From contig NZ_FNSA01000003.1 in assembly GCF_900104775.1 (NCBI RefSeq), positions 1,736,001-1,800,000 on the forward strand: a stretch of DNA of 64,000 bases. Direction: 5' to 3'. Position 1 is the first letter of the stretch. Each line of letters opens with the position of its first letter. The stretch comes from Tsukamurella tyrosinosolvens. Lineage in GTDB: Bacteria > Actinomycetota > Actinomycetes > Mycobacteriales > Mycobacteriaceae. Of the stretch, positions 32,420 to 40,043 are shown piece after piece. The notes beneath the pieces are model-generated. The model had not been told where the DNA came from, made no database searches, and worked only from the letters and a program-made list of their open reading frames with translations. Both the position numbers and the translations under genes were made by a program.

Positions 32420-34843
32420 GTGAATTCGAGCGCGCCCGTGAAGTCCGTATCCGCCCGCATCGCCGAGGAGCTCTCGGTGGGGGAGAACCAGGTGGCCGCC
32501 GCGGTCCAGCTGCTGGACGAGGGGTCGACGGTGCCGTTCATCGCCCGGTACCGCAAGGAGGTCACGGGCAGCCTGGACGACGCGCAACTCCGCACGCTCG
32601 AGGAGCGGCTCGGCTACCTGCGCGAACTCGACGACCGGCGCGCCGCGGTGCTCGCCTCGATCGAGGAGCAGGGCAAGCTGACGCCGGAACTGCGCGCGGC
32701 GCTGCTCGCGGCCGAGACCAAGGCCCGCGTCGAGGACATCTACCTGCCGTACAAGGTCAAGCGGCGCACCAAGGCGCAGATCGCCCGCGAGAACGGGCTG
32801 CAGCCCCTCGCGGAGCGGCTGCTCGACGATCCGACGCTGGTCCCCGAAGAGCTGGCCGGGGAGTTCCTGGGCGAGAACGTCGCCGACGCGGCGGCCGCGC
32901 TCGAGGGCGCGCGGCACATCCTCGTGGAGCGGGCGTCGGAGGACGCCGAGCTGGTCGGCACCGTCCGTGAGAAGTTCTGGGCCGACTCCACGCTGCGCAC
33001 CGGCGTGCGCGAGGGCGCGGATCCGCAGAAGGCGCAGAAGTTCCGCGACTACTTCGAGTTCTCCGAGCCGCTCGAGTCGATGCCCTCGCACCGCGTGCTC
33101 GCCGTGCTGCGCGGCGAGAAGGAGGAGGTGCTCTCGCTGCAGTTCGACGGTGGCGAGGACGCCGACTACGAGGCGATGGTCGCGTCCACGCTCGGCATCT
33201 CGAATCAGGGCCGCCCGGCCGACAAGTGGCTCGGCACCGTCGCGCGGTGGGCGTGGCGCACCAAGCTGATGGTCTCGGCCACCGTCGACGCGCGGACCCG
33301 CCTACGGCAGCGCGCCGAGGACGACGCCGTGCACGTCTTCGCCACCAACCTCAAGGACCTGTTGCTGGCCGCGCCCGCGGGCACCCGCCCGACACTGGGC
33401 CTGGACCCCGGCTTCCGCAACGGCGTCAAGACCGCCGTCGTCGACGGCACCGGCAAGGTGCTCGACACACTGATCATCTACCCGCACCAGCCCCAGAACC
33501 AGTGGGACAAGTCCAAGGCGCTGCTCGCGGCGCTGATCGCCCGGCACGACGTGGAGCTCGTCGCCATCGGCAACGGCACCGCGTCGCGCGAGACCGACGC
33601 CCTGACGACCGAGCTGCTCGGCGAGATCAAGAAGGCCGGTGCGAAGGTGCCGGCGAAGGCGGTCGTGAGTGAGGCCGGAGCGTCGATCTACTCCGCCTCG
33701 GAGTACGCCTCGCAGGAGCTGCCGGACATGGACGTCTCGCTGCGCGGCGCCGTCTCCATCGCCCGCCGCCTGCAGGACCCGCTGGCCGAGCTGGTGAAGA
33801 TCGACCCCAAGTCGATCGGCGTGGGCCAGTACCAGCACGACGTCTCGCAGGCCAGCCTCGCGAAGTCGCTCGACGCGGTCGTGGAGGACGCGGTGAACGC
33901 CGTGGGCGTCGACCTGAACACCGCGTCGGCGCCGCTGCTCGCGCGGGTATCCGGCGTGACCGAGAACCTGGCGGCCGCGATCGTCGCGCACCGGGACGGC
34001 GCCGGCGCCTTCCGCAGCCGCAAGAGCCTGCTGGACGTGCCGCGCCTCGGCCCGAAGGCGTTCGAGCAGTGCGCGGGCTTCCTCCGCATCCGCGGCGGCG
34101 ACGATCCGCTCGACGCCTCGGGCGTGCATCCCGAGGCCTACCCCGTGGTGCGGAAGATCCTCGACCGCTCCGGGCTGGCCCTCGCGGAGCTCATCGGCAA
34201 CGGTCCCGCGCTCGCGAAGCTGCGTCCCGCCGACATCGCCGCCGAGCTCGCCGACGAGCGCTTCGGCGTCCCGACGGTGACCGACATCCTCGCCGAACTC
34301 GAGAAGCCCGGCCGTGACCCGCGCCCCGCCTTCGCGACGGCGACCTTCGCCGCCGGCGTCGAGAAGGTCTCCGACCTCAAGCCCGGCATGGTGCTGGAGG
34401 GCGTGGTCACCAACGTCGCGGCCTTCGGTGCCTTCGTCGACGTGGGCGTGCACCAGGACGGGCTCGTCCACGTCTCCGCCATGTCCGACCGGTACGTCTC
34501 CGATCCGCACGAGGTGGTCAAGTCCGGCCAGGTCGTCAAGGTCAAGGTCGTCGACGTGGACGTCGAGCGCCAGCGCATCGGCCTCTCTCTGCGCCTCAAC
34601 GACGACGCCGCCCCCAAGGAGCGCGGCCCGCGCGGCGGGGGAGCGCAGCGCGGTCACGGCCAGCGCGGCGGCGGCCCGCGGGGCGATGCCCGCGGCGCGC
34701 AGCCCGGCGGCCAGCGCGGGCAGGGACAGAACCGCGGCCAGGGCCAGCGCGGCGGCCAGAACCGCTCGGCGCGCGGAGGCGGGCAGGCGGCACCGTCGGG
34801 CTCGATGGCCGACGCGCTGCGCAAGGCGGGCTTCGGGAAGTAG
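32420..34843 (+). CDS. tex: Transcription accessory protein Tex
   Basis: 807 residues, the usual Tex length. In order: helical N-terminal region (IAEELSVGENQVAAAVQLLD, TVPFIARYRKEVTG), YqgF-like domain (GLDPGFRNGVKTAVVD near residue 330), helix-hairpin-helix repeats (SIGVGQYQHDVSQ, LLARVSGVTENLA) and a C-terminal S1 RNA-binding domain (GMVLEGVVTNVAAFGAFVDV). A Gly/Gln/Arg-rich tail of about 65 residues follows. Tex binds nucleic acid and affects transcription and stress tolerance. A perfect GC hairpin follows the stop. Confidence 0.95.
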   Translation: MNSSAPVKSVSARIAEELSVGENQVAAAVQLLDEGSTVPFIARYRKEVTGSLDDAQLRTLEERLGYLRELDDRRAAVLASIEEQGKLTPELRAALLAAETKARVEDIYLPYKVKRRTKAQIARENGLQPLAERLLDDPTLVPEELAGEFLGENVADAAAALEGARHILVERASEDAELVGTVREKFWADSTLRTGVREGADPQKAQKFRDYFEFSEPLESMPSHRVLAVLRGEKEEVLSLQFDGGEDADYEAMVASTLGISNQGRPADKWLGTVARWAWRTKLMVSATVDARTRLRQRAEDDAVHVFATNLKDLLLAAPAGTRPTLGLDPGFRNGVKTAVVDGTGKVLDTLIIYPHQPQNQWDKSKALLAALIARHDVELVAIGNGTASRETDALTTELLGEIKKAGAKVPAKAVVSEAGASIYSASEYASQELPDMDVSLRGAVSIARRLQDPLAELVKIDPKSIGVGQYQHDVSQASLAKSLDAVVEDAVNAVGVDLNTASAPLLARVSGVTENLAAAIVAHRDGAGAFRSRKSLLDVPRLGPKAFEQCAGFLRIRGGDDPLDASGVHPEAYPVVRKILDRSGLALAELIGNGPALAKLRPADIAAELADERFGVPTVTDILAELEKPGRDPRPAFATATFAAGVEKVSDLKPGMVLEGVVTNVAAFGAFVDVGVHQDGLVHVSAMSDRYVSDPHEVVKSGQVVKVKVVDVDVERQRIGLSLRLNDDAAPKERGPRGGGAQRGHGQRGGGPRGDARGAQPGGQRGQGQNRGQGQRGGQNRSARGGGQAAPSGSMADALRKAGFGK

Positions 34844-34854
34844 CCCCGCGCATG

Positions 34855-34879
34855 CCCGCGCACGCGGCGCGTGCGCGGG
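34855..34879 (+). terminator. Hairpin after tex
   Basis: Perfect 11-bp stem CCCGCGCACGC / GCGTGCGCGGG with a 3-nt loop, 12 bp after the tex stop. There is no T-run, as in many actinobacterial terminators. Confidence 0.6.
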
Positions 34880-34927
34880 TGCTGCATCGGCGGCGGCGTT
34901 CCGACCTGGGACGACGGGGCGCGAGGC

Positions 34928-34933
34928 TAGGTT
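34928..34933 (+). promoter_or_regulatory. -10 box for leaderless start of the 34940 membrane protein
   Basis: TAGGTT ends 6 nt before the ATG at 34940. The intervening GGAGG is only 1 nt from the ATG. Confidence 0.5.
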
Positions 34934-34939
34934 GGAGGC

Positions 34940-35917
34940 ATGTCCACCTGGTTCGCGAACGACATCGTCGGAGGGGGACGGCTCCCGCTGTTCTCCTTCT
35001 GCGTGGGGTTGATCGTGGGCTTCATGGGGATCCGCATCAGCGTGCGGCTGATCCGGGCGAACGTGCGTTGGTGGTTCGGCAACGTCAAGCCCGGCGGTCT
35101 GCATCTGCACCACATGGTGTTCGGCGTGGTGCTCTGCCTGGGCTCGGCGATCGGGCTCATCGCGAACTTCGACAAGGCCACCCAGACGACGGCCGCGGTG
35201 CTCGCCGGGGTCTTCGGGCTCGGGGCGGCGCTGATCCTCGACGAGTTCGCGCTGATCCTCTACCTGCGGGACGTGTACTGGCAGGAGGAGGGACGGGCCT
35301 CGGTCGACGCGGTGTTCGTGGCGATCGCCATGAGTGGGCTGCTGCTCCTCGGGTTGCGCCCGCTCGACCTGGTGGACTTCGCGGGTTTCCGGGACTCACC
35401 CGAGCGGGCGGCGCAGATCGGCTTCGGCGTGATCAGCCTCGGTACCGCGGCGATCGTGCTGCTCAAGGGGAAGATCTGGACCGGCCTGATCGGGCTGTTC
35501 TTCTTCCCCCTGCTGTTGATCGGCGCGATCCGGCTCTCCCGGCCGGGCGCACCGTGGGCCCGGTGGCGGTACGAGCAGGACTCGCGGCGGATGCTCCGCG
35601 CGCTGCGTCGCGAACGCCGGCTGCGCCGCCCCCTGATCCGGGCGAAGATCGCGGTGCAGGACCTGATGGCCGGCCGTCCGGACCTGCTGCCGCACCTGCG
35701 CGAGGACGCGGAGAAGGAGCTGGACCGCACCGTCGTACCCGCGCCGGCACCGCCCCGTCGGCCCCGGTCGATGGCCCGGCGGCTCACGATTTCGAAAAAC
35801 CGGCGTCGATCTGGCACAATCAACAGGTTGCCCGGGCTGCGTGCCACCCGGGTGTATCCGGCTGCGGAGCGGCCGGCAGGACAGGAGTACGAACCGGTCG
35901 AACCCCCGCGGCAGTAG
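34940..35917 (+). CDS. Conserved actinobacterial integral membrane protein
   Basis: 325 residues with about six transmembrane helices in the first 210. A histidine cluster (GGLHLHHMVFGVVL) sits at the start of helix 2, and charged residues (LDEFALILYLRDVYW) sit in helix 4. The C-terminal 110 residues are basic and Pro-rich, probably cytoplasmic. Paired membrane histidines suggest metal or heme binding, but no family function is known to me. The last 100 bp of the gene contain a likely rplS promoter. Confidence 0.8.
   Translation: MSTWFANDIVGGGRLPLFSFCVGLIVGFMGIRISVRLIRANVRWWFGNVKPGGLHLHHMVFGVVLCLGSAIGLIANFDKATQTTAAVLAGVFGLGAALILDEFALILYLRDVYWQEEGRASVDAVFVAIAMSGLLLLGLRPLDLVDFAGFRDSPERAAQIGFGVISLGTAAIVLLKGKIWTGLIGLFFFPLLLIGAIRLSRPGAPWARWRYEQDSRRMLRALRRERRLRRPLIRAKIAVQDLMAGRPDLLPHLREDAEKELDRTVVPAPAPPRRPRSMARRLTISKNRRRSGTINRLPGLRATRVYPAAERPAGQEYEPVEPPRQ
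35815..35820 (+). promoter_or_regulatory. Possible rplS promoter inside the upstream gene
   Basis: CACAAT preceded by CTGG (TGn-like extended -10) lies about 160 bp before the rplS ATG, within the end of the 34940 gene. It would give rplS a leader of roughly 150 nt. No good -35 is visible. Confidence 0.35.
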
Positions 35918-35978
35918 CCGCGACGGGCCGCCAGGGTCCTCTGCTCGCGAAGACATGTAAGAAACGGATGATCCAGCG

Positions 35979-36320
35979 ATGAACACGCTCGACTTCATTG
36001 ACCAGCAGTCCCTGCGCAGCGATGTGCCCGACTTCCGCCCCGGCGACACCCTTGACGTGCACGTCAAGGTCATCGAGGGCAGCAAGGAGCGCGTCCAGGT
36101 GTTCAAGGGCGTCGTGATCCGCCGCCAGGGTGGCGGCGTGCGCGAGACCTTCACCGTGCGCAAGGTGTCCTTCGGCGTCGGTGTGGAGCGCACCTTCCCC
36201 GTGCACTCCCCGAACATCGCCAAGATCGACGTCCTCACCCGTGGTGACGTCCGTCGCGCGAAGCTGTACTACCTGCGCGACCTGCGCGGTAAGGCCGCCA
36301 AGATCAAGGAGAAGCGCTGA
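35979..36320 (+). CDS. rplS: 50S ribosomal protein L19
   Basis: 113 residues, typical length. Motifs: [56 protein letters not shown] and [18 protein letters not shown]19 sits at the 30S-50S interface. It is followed 14 bp later by the clearest Rho-independent terminator in the window, so it ends a transcription unit. Confidence 0.98.
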   Translation: MNTLDFIDQQSLRSDVPDFRPGDTLDVHVKVIEGSKERVQVFKGVVIRRQGGGVRETFTVRKVSFGVGVERTFPVHSPNIAKIDVLTRGDVRRAKLYYLRDLRGKAAKIKEKR

Positions 36321-36334
36321 CACCAGCGCTCAAC

Positions 36335-36379
36335 GGGGGCCTTGGCCCGCTGCATCAGCGGCGGCCGGGGCCCTTTTTT
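36335..36379 (+). terminator. Strong Rho-independent terminator of rplS
   Basis: A long GC-rich hairpin (arms beginning GGGGGCC and ending GGCCCT, inner GCTG/CAGC around CAT) is followed by six T residues (36374-36379). It is the only canonical stem plus T-run that I found. Confidence 0.9.
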
Positions 36380-36430
36380 GCGCGCCTGTCGTCGTACTTC
36401 TGGCGATCGGGCGTGGCCGAGATCGCTCCC

Positions 36431-36494
36431 TTGACCCTCGCGAGCGCGAACACGTACCGTAGTGATCACACGTTCATGAACGAATGGTCACTAC
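36431..36494 (+). promoter_or_regulatory. Sigma-A promoter with 36-bp palindromic operator
   Basis: TTGACC (36431-36436) and TACCGT (36455-36460) with an 18-bp spacer are followed by a palindrome spanning 36459-36494. Its two halves match at 15 of 18 positions: outer arms GTAGTGA / TCACTAC and a perfect 12-bp core CGTTCATGAACG share one centre. The likely transcription start lies inside it. The TetR gene two positions downstream is the obvious candidate to bind it. Confidence 0.7.
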
Positions 36495-36508
36495 GAGGAG
36501 GGACGACG

Positions 36509-36910
36509 ATGCCGAGCGCTGAGGACCGTGAACAGCTGGAGGAGCTCGAACGTCGACAGATCGCATCGTGGGGGCGCGACGGCGCGGCGTTCGCCGCGAC
36601 GTTCACCGAGGACGCGGACCTCGTTGACGTGATGGGCGGCCACTACCGCGGTAGGGCGTCCATCGAGGCGACGATGACGGAGGGCTTCGCCGGCTTCATG
36701 GCGGGGACCCGCATGTCGGCGCCCACGGAACGCACGGTGGACTTCATCTCCGCGGATACCGCGGTGGTCGTCACGAGCGGCAACTGCATCCTCCGTAACG
36801 ACGAGACCCGGTGCCGCGCCGAGGATCTGTCCATTCAGACGAAGGTCGCCGTCCGGGTCGGCGGCGAGTGGTTGTTCCGCACGTTCCAGAACACCCGAGT
36901 CATGTCCTGA
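36509..36910 (+). CDS. SnoaL/NTF2-like protein
   Basis: 133 residues from ATG 36509, chosen for the GGAGGG six bases upstream; an earlier in-frame start would run through the operator. The motifs ASWGRDGAAFAATFTEDADL, DVMGGHYRGRASIEA and VAVRVGGEWLFRTFQNTR fit the small NTF2-like family (SgcJ/EcaC group). Members are cyclases, isomerases or non-catalytic binders; no specific role can be assigned. It is co-transcribed with the TetR gene that begins 26 bp later. Confidence 0.8.
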   Translation: MPSAEDREQLEELERRQIASWGRDGAAFAATFTEDADLVDVMGGHYRGRASIEATMTEGFAGFMAGTRMSAPTERTVDFISADTAVVVTSGNCILRNDETRCRAEDLSIQTKVAVRVGGEWLFRTFQNTRVMS

Positions 36911-36936
36911 TCCGAGCCGGTCGAAAGGTCTCCGAC

Positions 36937-37554
36937 ATGCCGCGAACCCCGGCCTCACTCCGCGGGCCAGGCAGCCCAGGCATCCGCGACCACCTGGTCG
37001 AGGTCACCCGGCGGCTCATCGCCGAACGCCGCGCCGCAGGCCTGACGGTGCGGGCCATCGCGCGTGAGGCGGACGTGGCGTCCGGGGTGATCTACAACTA
37101 CTTCGACGACAAGGAGGACCTGCTGGCGCAGGGCCTCCTCGCGCACCTCGACACCGTCGAGCGAACGCTGCCGCGGCCGCCGCGCCCCGGCGAGGACACG
37201 CTCGAGGGCAACCTCACCACCTACGTCGAGTACCTGCTCGCGCTGCACGATGCGATCCTTCCCGCATTCGCCGGACTGCTCGCCCACCCTGAGGCGATCG
37301 CCCGGTTCCAGGCGATGCCCGCGTCGGACAAGGGGGGTGACCTGCATCAGCACGTCGAATCCCACCTCCGTGCCGAGCGGGATCTGGGCCGCATCCGCGC
37401 GGGTGTCGACACCGCGTCGGCGGCGAGCCTCCTGATCGGTGCGTGCTATGAACTGGTGTTGCCGCAGTTCGGGCGCGATGTCCAGCCGCGTCAGGAGCGG
37501 GATCGCTGGGCCGCACGACTGGTCGAGACCCTGCTCGACGGCTGTCGCGGGTGA
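36937..37554 (+). CDS. TetR-family transcriptional regulator
   Basis: 205 residues. Helix-turn-helix LTVRAIAREADVASGVIYNYF followed by DKEDLL, then a helical ligand domain with TYVEYLLALHDAILPAF and ASLLIGACYELVLPQ. Preceded by GAAAGG. It follows the NTF2-like gene in the operon driven from the 36431 promoter, whose 36-bp palindrome it probably binds (autorepression). The inducer is unknown. Confidence 0.9.
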   Translation: MPRTPASLRGPGSPGIRDHLVEVTRRLIAERRAAGLTVRAIAREADVASGVIYNYFDDKEDLLAQGLLAHLDTVERTLPRPPRPGEDTLEGNLTTYVEYLLALHDAILPAFAGLLAHPEAIARFQAMPASDKGGDLHQHVESHLRAERDLGRIRAGVDTASAASLLIGACYELVLPQFGRDVQPRQERDRWAARLVETLLDGCRG

Positions 37555-37637
37555 CGTTCGCCCAGCGGACCCCGCCGGGCAGAACGGGTCGGCGTTCCGT
37601 ACGCGCGCTGGTACGCGTTGCTCGGGGTACGGCTCGG

Positions 37638-37643
37638 TAGTGT
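37638..37643 (+). promoter_or_regulatory. -10 box for leaderless start of lepB
   Basis: TAGTGT ends 6 nt before the GTG at 37650. There is no Shine-Dalgarno sequence in the gap. Confidence 0.5.
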
Positions 37644-37649
37644 GTACCC

Positions 37650-38522
37650 GTGCCCGACCAGACGAACTCCCCGGACCTCCCCGAGCCCGCCGGCGCGTCC
37701 GAGCCCGCGCGGAAGGCGGGCCGTCACGCCGCACCGGACCCGGCACCGTCGGGCAGGGCGAGCGGCGCGGACGACGCCGATGCGCCCACGGGCGGCCGCT
37801 CCGGCAAGCGCGCGAAGGCGAAGAAGGAAAAGAAGACCAACTGGCCGCTCGAGGTCGGCGCGATCGTGCTGGTCGCGCTGGTGCTCAGCTTCTGCCTACA
37901 GACCTTCGTCGGCCGTCAGTGGTACGTGCCGTCCGAGTCGATGGAACCCACCCTGATCGGGTGCGAGGGCTGCACCGGCGACCGGATCGTGACGCAGAAG
38001 ATCAGCTACTTCACCGGCGACCCGAAGCCCGGAGACGTCGTCGTCTTCCGCGCGCCGACCGAGTCGTGGGGCCTCGCCCCCGTGACGCCGGTGCGATCGA
38101 GCAACACCGTGATCCGCGGGTTCCAGGAGGCGCTGTCCTACGTGGGCCTGCAGCCGCCGAACGAGAACGACCTCGTCAAGCGCGTGATCGCGGTCGGCGG
38201 GCAGACCATTCAGTGCCGACCCGAGACGGGTGTCACCGTGAACGGCAAGAAGCTCGTCGAGCCCTACCTCGCCGACGCCGCCAAGCAGATGGCCGAGCAG
38301 GACGGCTGCTGGGGCGTGCCCTTCGGGCCGATCACCGTGCCCGACGGCAACGTCTTCGCGATGGGCGACAACCGCACCATGTCGCGCGACTCGCGCTTCC
38401 ACATCGAGGACGAGCTGCAGGGCACGATCCCGAAGGCGGACATCCGCGGCAAGGTCGTCGCGGTCATCTACCCGTTCAGCCGCTGGCAGACGGTGGATTC
38501 GATCAACCCGCAGCAGGGCTAG
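37650..38522 (+). CDS. lepB: Signal peptidase I
   Basis: 290 residues. A charged cytoplasmic N-terminus of about 65 residues precedes one transmembrane helix (LEVGAIVLVALVLSFCLQ). The catalytic Ser is in WYVPSESMEPTL and the catalytic Lys in LVKRVIAVGGQTI, followed by the conserved FAMGDNRTMSRDSR. It cleaves signal peptides of exported proteins on the outer face. It lies between rplS and rnhB, as in mycobacteria. Confidence 0.97.
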   Translation: MPDQTNSPDLPEPAGASEPARKAGRHAAPDPAPSGRASGADDADAPTGGRSGKRAKAKKEKKTNWPLEVGAIVLVALVLSFCLQTFVGRQWYVPSESMEPTLIGCEGCTGDRIVTQKISYFTGDPKPGDVVVFRAPTESWGLAPVTPVRSSNTVIRGFQEALSYVGLQPPNENDLVKRVIAVGGQTIQCRPETGVTVNGKKLVEPYLADAAKQMAEQDGCWGVPFGPITVPDGNVFAMGDNRTMSRDSRFHIEDELQGTIPKADIRGKVVAVIYPFSRWQTVDSINPQQG

Positions 38523-38528
38523 GGGCGC

Positions 38529-39212
38529 ATGCGCGACCGATGGCCCCCGCGGCCGGTGGTGCGGGCATCGTCGGGCCTGAGCACGCTCGAGACCGTGCTC
38601 GGCCGGGCGGGACTCGGGCCCGTCGCGGGCATCGACGAGGCCGGGCGCGGCGCGTGTGCCGGTCCGATGACGGTCGCGGCGTGCATCCTCCCGAACCGGA
38701 TCCCGGCATCGCTCGCCCGCCTCGACGATTCGAAGAAGCTCACCGAGAACGCCCGCGAGCAGCTGTACCCGAAGATCCTCGAACTGGCCGTGAGCTGGTC
38801 GGTGGTGTCGATCCCGGCCCCCGAGATCGACAGGATCGGCGTGCACGTCGCCAACATCATGGGCATGCGGCGCGCGGTCGCGGGCCTGCAGGTACGGCCC
38901 GGATACGTGCTCATCGACGGCTTCACCGTGCCCGGCCTCGGCATCCCGTCGCTGCCGGTGATCGGCGGCGACGCCTCCGCGTCGTGCATCGCCGCGGCCA
39001 GCGTGCTGGCGAAGGTGACGCGCGATCGCGTGATGACGGAGCTGGAGGACGATTTTCCCGGGTACGGCTTCGCGGTGCACAAGGGCTACTCGACGGCGGT
39101 GCACATGACGGCGCTGGGGGAGCTGGGGCCGAGCTCCCAGCACCGCATGCGGTACCAGAACGTGCGGGCCGCGCTGGCCGCGTCGTCGGAGAACGCGGCG
39201 GCGGCGCGGTAA
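38529..39212 (+). CDS. rnhB: Ribonuclease HII
   Basis: 227 residues, 6 bp after lepB. Active-site acidic motif [14 protein letters not shown], then [13 protein letters not shown] and the later Asp in [10 protein letters not shown]. It cuts RNA in RNA-DNA hybrids and removes single ribonucleotides. The first 35 residues are variable; GTG and ATG choices further in are possible. Confidence 0.97.
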   Translation: MRDRWPPRPVVRASSGLSTLETVLGRAGLGPVAGIDEAGRGACAGPMTVAACILPNRIPASLARLDDSKKLTENAREQLYPKILELAVSWSVVSIPAPEIDRIGVHVANIMGMRRAVAGLQVRPGYVLIDGFTVPGLGIPSLPVIGGDASASCIAAASVLAKVTRDRVMTELEDDFPGYGFAVHKGYSTAVHMTALGELGPSSQHRMRYQNVRAALAASSENAAAAR

Positions 39213-39255
39213 TCTGGAGCGGTTACGACAGATGACATCAGGTGAGGAGGACGAC

Positions 39256-39561
39256 GTGAGCGCAGAGGATCTCGAGAAGTACGAGACCGCGATGGAGCTC
39301 TCCATGTACCGCGAGTACAAGGACGTGCTGAGCCAGTTCACCTACGTGGTGGAGACGGAGCGCCGGTTCTACCTCGCCAACGGGGTCGACCTGATCCCGC
39401 GCAATGCGGACGGCGAGGTCTACTTCGAGGTGCGGATGACCGACGCCTGGGTGTGGGACATGTACCGGCCGGCGCGCTTCCTCAAGCAGGCGCGCGTGGT
39501 CACGTTCAAGGACGTCAACATCGAGGAGCTCGACAAGCCGGAGCTGCGGCTTCCCGAGTAG
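39256..39561 (+). CDS. DUF2469 protein, conserved in actinobacteria
   Basis: 101 residues from GTG 39256, which has AGGAGG five bases upstream and whose product begins SAEDLEKYETAMELSMYREY after the start, as in the mycobacterial homologue next to rnhB. An earlier ATG at 39232 lacks a ribosome-binding site. The acidic, highly conserved protein (ETERRFYLANGVDLIPRN, AWVWDMYRPARF) has unknown function. A TAATCT box overlapping the rnhB stop could be its promoter. Confidence 0.95.
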   Translation: MSAEDLEKYETAMELSMYREYKDVLSQFTYVVETERRFYLANGVDLIPRNADGEVYFEVRMTDAWVWDMYRPARFLKQARVVTFKDVNIEELDKPELRLPE

Positions 39562-39583
39562 TCAGCGGGTCCGCGGGAGGCGG

Positions 39584-39623
39584 CTGTCCACAGCTTTGCG
39601 TACATAACGTTTTTTCTCCACAG
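39584..39623. promoter_or_regulatory. Direct repeat of DnaA-box-like sequences upstream of yraN
   Basis: CTGTCCACA (39584-39592) and TTCTCCACA (39614-39622) each match the actinobacterial DnaA box TTGTCCACA at 8 of 9 positions. Both continue with G, and the shared TCCACAG copies are exactly 30 bp apart. An AT-rich patch (TACATAACGTTTTTT) lies between. The region is upstream of the yraN-comM-dprA operon. Confidence 0.4.
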
Positions 39624-39674
39624 GCACCGCTCTCGCCGGCGGTGCCTATGGTGCGCCGGCGGCAGGATCGGCGC

Positions 39675-40043
39675 ATGGGGAACAACGAGACGGGACGAGC
39701 CGGCGAGGACGTGGTCTGCGACTTCCTGGCGGACCGTGGGTGGACGGTGCTGGCGCGCAACTGGCGGTACTCGGGCGGGGGCCTGCGCGGCGAGCTGGAC
39801 GTGATCGCCCGCGCGCCGGACGGGATGCTCGCGATCGTCGAGGTGAAGACGCGCTCGGGCACCGCCTTCGGCACGGGCTTCGACGCGGTGACGCCGCGCA
39901 AGGTCGCCCAGCTACGCGCCCTCACCTCGCGGTGGCTGGCCGAGACCGAGGGCGCCTTCGAGCAGGTCCGCATCGACGTCGCGTCCGTCTTCACGCCGCC
40001 CGGCGGACCCGTGACGCTCGAGTACCGCGCCGGGGTGGCGTGA
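39675..40043 (+). CDS. YraN/UPF0102 nuclease-fold protein
   Basis: 122 residues from ATG 39675. Restriction-endonuclease-like fold: GRAGEDVVCDFLADRGW, RGELDVIARAPDGMLAIVEVKTRSG (the D...EVK active-site pattern) and AVTPRKVAQLRALT. UPF0102 proteins are found beside comM and dprA and may process DNA during recombination or transformation. The stop overlaps the comM start (TGATG). Confidence 0.92.
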   Translation: MGNNETGRAGEDVVCDFLADRGWTVLARNWRYSGGGLRGELDVIARAPDGMLAIVEVKTRSGTAFGTGFDAVTPRKVAQLRALTSRWLAETEGAFEQVRIDVASVFTPPGGPVTLEYRAGVA

